This document shows, piece after piece, positions 59,388-64,000 of a stretch of 64,000 nucleotides of DNA. Under the pieces are notes generated by a model, which did not search any database, had not been told where the DNA came from, and saw only the letters and a program-made list of their open reading frames with translations. This stretch comes from Volvariella volvacea V23. Taxonomy: Eukaryota; Basidiomycota; Agaricomycetes; Agaricales; Pluteaceae. The stretch is from positions 202,804 through 266,803 of the forward strand of contig KB722757.1 in the NCBI GenBank assembly GCA_000349905.1, written 5' to 3'. The position numbers and the translations under genes are program-made. The first letter of the stretch is position 1, and each line of letters begins with the position of its first letter.

Positions 59388-61141
59388 ATGCCACCTCGTA
59401 GCATCAAGAACAGCGAGCCTACGAAATTGCAGATTGAAGAGCATGCTCATTCCGATTCCGCGGAAGAAGACAAATCTGCGATGCGGGAGCACATCTCTTC
59501 AAGCGTTATCCGAGCACCTATACTCCTGCTCCCCCTGGAATTGCTCCTAGAAATCTTCTTTGCATATGTGCAAGCAGTAGAAGAAGAATGCAAAAGGGAT
59601 TTCCTGCACTGGAATTTATGCCTCAGATATAGCTATCGCTGGATCATCATCACCCATGTCTGCCGCACTGGCTTGCCCAAGGCTTTGGGCACGGATTCAC
59701 ATCCCTGCCGCTTCTGCCTTGTGGACCAACGAGCTAGTGCTGCGTTCAAAGGGAGCACCATTCTCGTCACTAAGCATGGAGCTTTCCGAGGCAGTCACAA
59801 CCAGAGATGATAACACGGACTACCTATCCCGCTTTCTGTGTCCTCCAGTTACCGAGAGCACGCAATCGATTCGCATTCTACGCATTGCCCTCTCAACATC
59901 CTACAAACTCGCTCTCCCGTCCGCGCGTCTCGCTCCATCTACATTGGGTGGTTTGCAGGAACTCTGTTTCTGGAACTTTGGCAACGCTGACACCGTAAAC
60001 CGTACCCGGCCCCTGATCCAATTTTTTGCCTCTCATTCTACTCAGCTCCAGAAATTATCTCTGCTCCAATGCGCTTGGGATAGGCGACTGTTTCACGATT
60101 CCCTCACAACCCTGGAACTTCGTCTCCGTGCATTTTCTCAGGAAATCAGTGAAGTGTACTGGGAGGACCTTTTTGGCGTGCTAGCACCATTAAATCGGCT
60201 ACAATCTTTGACACTCAGGAGTGTTTTTGATTACCTCAGACACAGAGGGAGAGACGAACCTCGTACGATCTCCTTTCCACAGCTGCAAGTTTCTTAACTT
60301 GCACGACGATGACCCAAGATATCAGCTTAATTTCCTTCAAAAAATATTCTATCCATCCGTTATCCAAACAGATTTCTCCTCCTGCGGACATCGTATGGAT
60401 GAAGACAGTGCAGCTCTCCTCAACGCCCTTTTTCTGGCAATCACTCGCGCACAAAGCTTGCGTCCCTTTCGGTACCTTGAACTGTGCTTGCAGTCAAATT
60501 CCTGCGCGATTACCCTTAGTCCCTTCAAAATCCACACACCTCGAGCACCCTTTCGGTTCTGCTGCGAAGATGACGCTCCCTTCTCGGACTTCACAGCGCT
60601 TCCAAACATGTTTGCTCAACTCCTTAATGTCATCGACCGCAGGAATGTGGAGTATCTCAGCATGGACGCTACAGTCTCTGAATCCCTCTCCACCCTCCCA
60701 CCAGCTCTAGCACGCTCACTATTAACGCTACCGATGCTCCATACACTCGATTTACAGCCAATGGGCTTTCCTACGACCTTATTTGCCTTCCGGGATGCCC
60801 TACCCATTCTGTCATGCAATTGCGGTTTGCAACTCCAAGATGTCCTCCATTCCAAGAAATCAATTATCCTCAGGCCCCTCTGCAAATCTTGTAACGCATC
60901 CCTGCATACATATCTTCCCAGTCTACGAGTTTTGAAGTACGAGGGTGCAGACGACGACGACGTAAGCAAGGTTGTCTCTTCGTTATGGCGGATATTAGTC
61001 ATTTGCAGTGTCGCTCAGCACGAGATAGAGAGGGTGGAATACAGGTGCTGGGACTTTGAAACTTGCCTCCCGCTGATAGGCCGGTTAGGACTACTTTGTA
61101 GCACTCTTGTGTGTTCGGTAACGTACTGGGGTGATATTTAG
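59388..61141 (+). pseudogene. F-box/LRR protein, two frameshifts
   Basis: Three consecutive frames together make one typical Agaricomycete F-box protein. Frame 1 (59388 to about 59664) has an acidic lead, the F-box APILLLPLELLLEIFFAYVQ, and WIIITHVCR. Frame 2 (about 59665-60282) resumes at LACPRLWARIHIP; the usual HW-R-x-V linker codons between CR and LACPRLW are gone, so a small deletion shifted the frame. It runs through leucine-rich segments to ISFPQLQ. Frame 3 (about 60284-61141) resumes at FLNLHDDDPRYQL, consistent with one extra base in the CTGCAAG context. It continues with LPMLHTLDLQPMGFP and LPSLRVLKYEGADDDD to a stop at 61139. No splice sites explain either shift. Apart from these two lesions the sequence is well preserved. 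Confidence 0.75.
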
Positions 61142-61662
61142 CATATTTAGGGTCCCTTGTGACTATTATTTATCCTGCACTTCATTCTGCATCGTAGATG
61201 AGAGCAGTACGAGCGATGCCCTGACAGCGAGATGTTTACTGTAGATGGTTTCTACTTCACTCTGCCGTCACGGTAGGCTATCTAGAATATAGTATTATTG
61301 ATATCTGGGTCTATACCAAGGGCATACCACCTCCATTTTTTCAAGGAAATGAAGGACAACCGGCTTGTTGTTACTCAAATCCACAAAGTGATCCAACGCC
61401 TATTATAATAGCGAAGGACGTCGAAATATGAACCATCTACAAACAATCGCGAATTATTAATTAACATTGGCATGTACTAGAATTATCAGGTCACAATTCA
61501 CCTCCATATGACACTCGGGAATAGCAACAGGGGGGTTTAAAAATTCGACGTATCGATCATTTAGTCACTTCTAGTCACTTCCAATGAGCTTCAATCGATT
61601 CGAACTAATATTGCGATCTCGAACTCCGAATTGAGTGTCACACTCAATAACCCATTTGACAC
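61142..61662. other. Convergent 3' flanks
   Basis: It lies between F-box genes on opposite strands and is AT-rich. A short tandem (gtcacttctagtcacttcca) lies at about 61563-61582, and tgtcacactc/tgacactc echoes occur at 61634-61664. No gene is present. Confidence 0.45.
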
Positions 61663-63642
61663 TCAATCATGAGTCCACGAAACCTTATCACAATACAGTT
61701 CCCAATCCTCAGTTTTGACACTACTCCACCTCTTAAACTCCAACAGCTCTAATCTTCGTCCTGCAGCGTCAAAGTACCACAACACCCTCTTAAGTGCTCC
61801 TAGCTCTTCATCGACCCATTGTTCCAGTTCTTGGAGTTCATCACAGGGTCCAACTATAGTCAATTTTCGTAGTTCGGGAAAATAGGATCCAAGGAAGGAT
61901 CGACATTCATGACATAGGCTCCAAGACCGGTCGTCGTGGTTTGTTTGCACCATCCAGGGCTGCGCCCCAGAACCAATACCTTCCTCCAAATCATGCAAAC
62001 CCTCGATACATCCACAATTTATTATTCCCCTGCCGAGCGCACGGCCAAACGGTGTCATTGCGGAGATGCAAATAGAATTCAATCCTTTAAATCCTGAAAA
62101 GGCTTGAACGATACACTCCGAAAACCTATCGTCGCGATACGAAAAGCAGATATACCGTTGACGATAGCTGTGGTGGTGTTTGGGGGAGGTGAGAGGTTGT
62201 ATGTGTCGTGCTATGCCATCGAACAATGCTCGGAAATCAACGTTAGGGAAAATACGATTACTTGTGACATTTATTGATTGCACTTGGTAGATGTTCGGAT
62301 TGTCCATTGCACCGTCCCTTCTGTTTGGATCGATGCTAATACGCAAATCTGTGGATTTTGGAGATTGATGTATGGCCAATTCAACGCCAAAGTCATCGCT
62401 CAGTCTCTCCACAGATGAAGGAATATGGGAGGAGCAGGAGCAGGAGGAGCAGGAGGGGGAGGAGTGGGAGGAGTGGGGAGTATGTGAGAAAATATGGGAT
62501 AGCCTTTCGAAAAGTTCCACCATCGTTTCATCCGTCCCCATAGTCTGGGACGAGGCAATGTCGATTCGCGTGGTTGCAGGGATCAAAAGGGAACTAAAGA
62601 ACTTGACAAAACGAGCATAGTACCCGCAAAGGCCAAGGGATTGTAGATGTGGGAATATCAGATTAGAGAGGTGAGGTGCCACAGACCGGTTATAAATTGG
62701 GCCTGTGTTCGCATCTGGGTTATTTTGAAGATCGTCAAGGGCGCCAACCAAATTAAGGTGCTGAAGCTGTTGAAAGGAAGCCATAGCGAGACGGAACTCA
62801 TCCCAAGTGATTCTGGGATAAGTCATACCCCAGGTCCAGCTATAATCCCCTGCTCTCCACTCTAGGGAAAGGGACTTGAGATTTGATACACGATTGATTG
62901 AGTATTGAGACAGGAGGAGTTGCACCGGATGGTAAAGTGGGAAGTCGTACACAATCGCTAAATCTTCTAGAGCATCAAGCTCATCAACGTTTTCGCTCAG
63001 CGTTGGGTCCACAAGAAGTGGGATTGCACTTTTGGGAGAAAATCTGTTGGAATGATTGGAACATCCACGCTCAGCATAGAAAAACAACTCCAGTTGACGG
63101 ATGGGTCGCAGAATTTTGCCGCCAGTGCCACTGTTGTAACACAGAAAACGCGAAAGACAGCCAAGATCCAGTTCTTCATCCGGTTCTTTGCCGACAGCCA
63201 ATTGAAGACTGAGTGTGGATATAGTCCGTAAAGAAAGATCCGATCTCTTGACAAGATAGTCGACGAATTCCAATGAGGTCGATTTAGTCGGCATGTATAT
63301 CGTCGACCAAAAGCTTGGAGAACGAAGGGTGACATCCCGCCAATGACGACAGACATGGGAAATCACAATCCAACGATAAGTGCGGTCCCAGCGGTCAAGC
63401 GGAGATGGTTTACGATGTGATTTTGATTGCTCGTGATCATTCTCGACCTGGTCTTTGTAGATAGTTATGATCTTGGAGAGTATTTCAGGTGGAAGGCGAA
63501 AGATGGGCGCGTGGGTGTTACGAAGGGATCTCAAATAAAGTATCCTCTCCGTTAAGCGTGCGAGCTCTTCATCAATCTGAGATACAGTAAGTTGGTCGTC
63601 ACGGATTTGATCAATGGTGAGTGCCATGTCAAGGGAATGCAA
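61663..63642 (-). CDS. F-box/LRR-like protein, intact
   Basis: This is one uninterrupted frame of 659 codons. A coiled-coil lead (IDEELARLTERILYLRSLRN) precedes the F-box: APIFRLPPEILSKIITIYK, then YRWIVISHVCRHWRDVTLRS, PSFWSTIYMP. This is the canonical Agaricomycete F-box-like pattern. Leucine-rich segments follow (LDALEDLAIVYDFPLYH, VSNLKSLSLEWRAGD, FQQLQHLNLVGALDD, FPHLQSLGLCGYY). A Ser/Cys/His low-complexity insert lies at about residues 390-410 (encoded at 62410-62480). It ends LLEFKRWSSVKTEDWELYC. A substrate receptor of an SCF ubiquitin ligase is the expected role; the target is unknown. A second Met six codons in (MALTIDQI) is an alternative start. Confidence 0.85.
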   Translation of the reverse strand: MHSLDMALTIDQIRDDQLTVSQIDEELARLTERILYLRSLRNTHAPIFRLPPEILSKIITIYKDQVENDHEQSKSHRKPSPLDRWDRTYRWIVISHVCRHWRDVTLRSPSFWSTIYMPTKSTSLEFVDYLVKRSDLSLRTISTLSLQLAVGKEPDEELDLGCLSRFLCYNSGTGGKILRPIRQLELFFYAERGCSNHSNRFSPKSAIPLLVDPTLSENVDELDALEDLAIVYDFPLYHPVQLLLSQYSINRVSNLKSLSLEWRAGDYSWTWGMTYPRITWDEFRLAMASFQQLQHLNLVGALDDLQNNPDANTGPIYNRSVAPHLSNLIFPHLQSLGLCGYYARFVKFFSSLLIPATTRIDIASSQTMGTDETMVELFERLSHIFSHTPHSSHSSPSCSSCSCSSHIPSSVERLSDDFGVELAIHQSPKSTDLRISIDPNRRDGAMDNPNIYQVQSINVTSNRIFPNVDFRALFDGIARHIQPLTSPKHHHSYRQRYICFSYRDDRFSECIVQAFSGFKGLNSICISAMTPFGRALGRGIINCGCIEGLHDLEEGIGSGAQPWMVQTNHDDRSWSLCHECRSFLGSYFPELRKLTIVGPCDELQELEQWVDEELGALKRVLWYFDAAGRRLELLEFKRWSSVKTEDWELYCDKVSWTHD

Positions 63643-63800
63643 TAACCCAATGCTAGCGCTCAGAGGCTCGTGAGGCTCGTGAACAACATGGACAAATAAC
63701 GGTATGGACCATGGGGAGTTTGCAACAAAGAACTACAACGAGCGAACTGGAATGGGTTGTACGAAACGACAGACAGATTTTCGTGAGAAGTTTACCATTA

Positions 63801-64000
63801 CTATCCGCGAATCCAGGAAACACCATCACACAACAGTTCCCATTCCTCAACACGAACGTTGCTCCAGCCCCTGATCTCCAACCTTTCCAATCTTCTTCCA
63901 GCCAAATCGAGATACCATAGCAACTTCTTCAGCGCCTCTTGTTCCTCCTCTTTGACCGAGAACGTCGTTCACGTGCCAAGCTCCAATCAATATCAGGTTC
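63801..64000 (-). CDS. F-box/LRR-like protein, 3' end only (cut by window edge)
   Basis: The minus-strand frame enters from the window edge and ends at TAG (63801-63803). It reads EEEQEALKKLLWYLDLAGRR, then LERLEIRGWSNVRVEEWELL and CDGVSWIRG. This aligns with the C-terminus of the neighbouring F-box gene (LGALKRVLWYFDAAGRRLEL...RWSSVKTEDWELYCDKVSW). It is therefore the tail of a tandem paralogue in the same orientation, about 160 nt upstream of that gene's start. The rest lies outside the window. Confidence 0.8.

Noticed and set aside
1..64000. CRISPR arrays, bacterial operons, biosynthetic cluster or complete transposon
   Set aside because: Looked for and not seen: intron-rich eukaryotic genes throughout, no regularly spaced repeats, no terminal-repeat pairs and no transposase or reverse-transcriptase motifs.

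Overview
The window is nuclear DNA from a filamentous basidiomycete, most likely an Agaricomycete. Genes are split by many short introns (about 50-90 nt), and most splice sites are GT-AG. Clear homologues of fungal housekeeping proteins are present: fibrillarin, a PMT2-type O-mannosyltransferase, dephospho-CoA kinase, acetolactate synthase and the AP-2 mu subunit. Lineage-typical families are also present: an MLKL-like/NB-ARC/TPR STAND receptor, F-box/LRR genes, a multi-pass membrane family with no name I know, and a jacalin-domain remnant. A run of exactly 100 N at 31123-31222 is a scaffold gap. Gene models were built by hand from splice signals and reading-frame continuity.

Layout. Positions 1-12 kb are gene-poor: one lysine-rich nuclear-type protein (3541-4992, minus) and a dead cytochrome P450 (about 10402-11686, minus). 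From 12.3 to 17.8 kb lie membrane protein A and a monocarboxylate-type MFS transporter. From 20.3 to 25.1 kb are fibrillarin and the O-mannosyltransferase. From 25.6 to 37.6 kb are the STAND receptor, dephospho-CoA kinase, a four-helix membrane protein and two tandem glycine-zipper proteins. From 38.2 to 47.2 kb are an F-box-like gene, a broken nuclease/phosphatase-jacalin gene, a Rossmann oxidoreductase, an FAH-family enzyme with long introns and a small single-span membrane protein. From 48.5 to 57 kb are acetolactate synthase, a 129-residue orphan, a secreted SGNH/CE16 esterase and AP-2 mu. From 57.3 kb to the end are membrane protein B (a paralogue of A with an internal stop) and three F-box/LRR genes: one frameshifted, one intact and one cut by the window edge.

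The genes are not arranged as a pathway. Housekeeping genes alternate with an accessory layer of fast-changing families, namely the STAND receptor, glycine-zipper proteins, membrane proteins A/B, F-box paralogues and the jacalin remnant. The most interesting combination is a receptor carrying a putative MLKL-like cell-death domain within 6 kb of tandem glycine-zipper proteins whose fold resembles a membrane inserter. A functional link between them is inference only. Two non-canonical GC-AG introns and several micro-exons (6-14 coding nt) mean that standard gene prediction is likely to have mis-modelled some of these genes.
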